DNA of 5,799 bases from Candidatus Sifarchaeum marinoarchaea (GTDB lineage Archaea > Asgardarchaeota > Sifarchaeia > Borrarchaeales > Borrarchaeaceae), in assembly GCA_016294985.1 (NCBI GenBank), contig JAECRW010000104.1, forward strand, positions 1-5,799. Reading direction: 5' to 3'. This document shows positions 5,704 through 5,799 of the stretch, one piece after another (position 1 is the stretch's first letter; each line of letters begins with the position of its first letter). The notes under the pieces are model-generated. The model was not told the DNA's origin and did not search any database. It was given only the letters and a program-made list of their open reading frames with translations. A program made the translations under genes and the position numbers.

Positions 5704-5708
5704 ATAAA
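5701..5708 (-). promoter_or_regulatory. candidate TATA box near the start of the 345-residue gene
   Basis: Read on the - strand this is TTTATATG, within CCATATTTATATG. If functional, transcription would begin near 5680 and translation at the ATG at 5673 or 5664, shortening the protein by 10 or 13 residues. It is identical to the octamer ahead of the protease gene. It cannot be a promoter of this gene if the coding frame truly continues past 5703. Confidence 0.3.
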
Positions 5709-5799
5709 TATGGAGATTTAATGCCTTTAAATTTTTCCTTTGTGCATAATATGAAAATAAACAAGACTTAGAGCGTTCTATGGTTTTTTGTAGACAATC

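Noticed and set aside
495..5751. Exact 12-mer TTGTGCATAATA at 495-506 and 5740-5751
   Set aside because: One such repeat is expected by chance in an AT-rich sequence of this length, and the two contexts differ.

Overview
AT-rich archaeal DNA, most likely from an Asgard archaeon (Promethearchaeati). The main pointer is a stand-alone Roadblock/LC7 protein, a family greatly expanded in that group. Supporting signs are a compact archaeal-length TrmO, Shine-Dalgarno-led starts combined with TATA-like promoter boxes, T-tract terminators, wide gaps between genes, and two long proteins that match no family I recognise. The assignment is an inference from gene content; there is no rRNA or other marker in the window.

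Layout. The left part is read on the + strand: the C-terminal end of a membrane protein cut by the window edge (2-271), a Roadblock/LC7 protein (550-1026) and a TrmO/TsaA-family tRNA methyltransferase (1213-1644). The right part is read on the - strand: an isochorismatase-like cysteine hydrolase (1718-2308), a 330-residue protein with one hydrophobic segment and 11-residue amphipathic repeats (2497-3489), a CPBP intramembrane protease (3804-4502) and a 345-residue protein of unknown function (4666-5703) whose frame stays open to the right edge. The two blocks converge at 1644/1718, where T-tracts on both strands suggest a two-way terminator. The gap at 3490-3803 holds a 16-codon open frame with a very good ribosome binding site, and a perfect 13-bp inverted repeat that runs into the stop codon of the protease gene.

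How the genes work together. Gaps of 73 to 314 bases separate every gene and most genes seem to have their own promoter and leader, so this looks like a run of single-gene units and not an operon or a defence/accessory island. No shared pathway is evident. Three products are probably membrane-linked (left-edge protein, 330-residue protein, protease), and Roadblock proteins usually act with small GTPases, but no GTPase gene lies in the window. I see no convincing mobile element, CRISPR array, tRNA or rRNA. The most unusual items are the repeat-bearing 330-residue protein, the unknown 345-residue protein with a cysteine cluster, and the short-frame-plus-hairpin region at 3656-3812.
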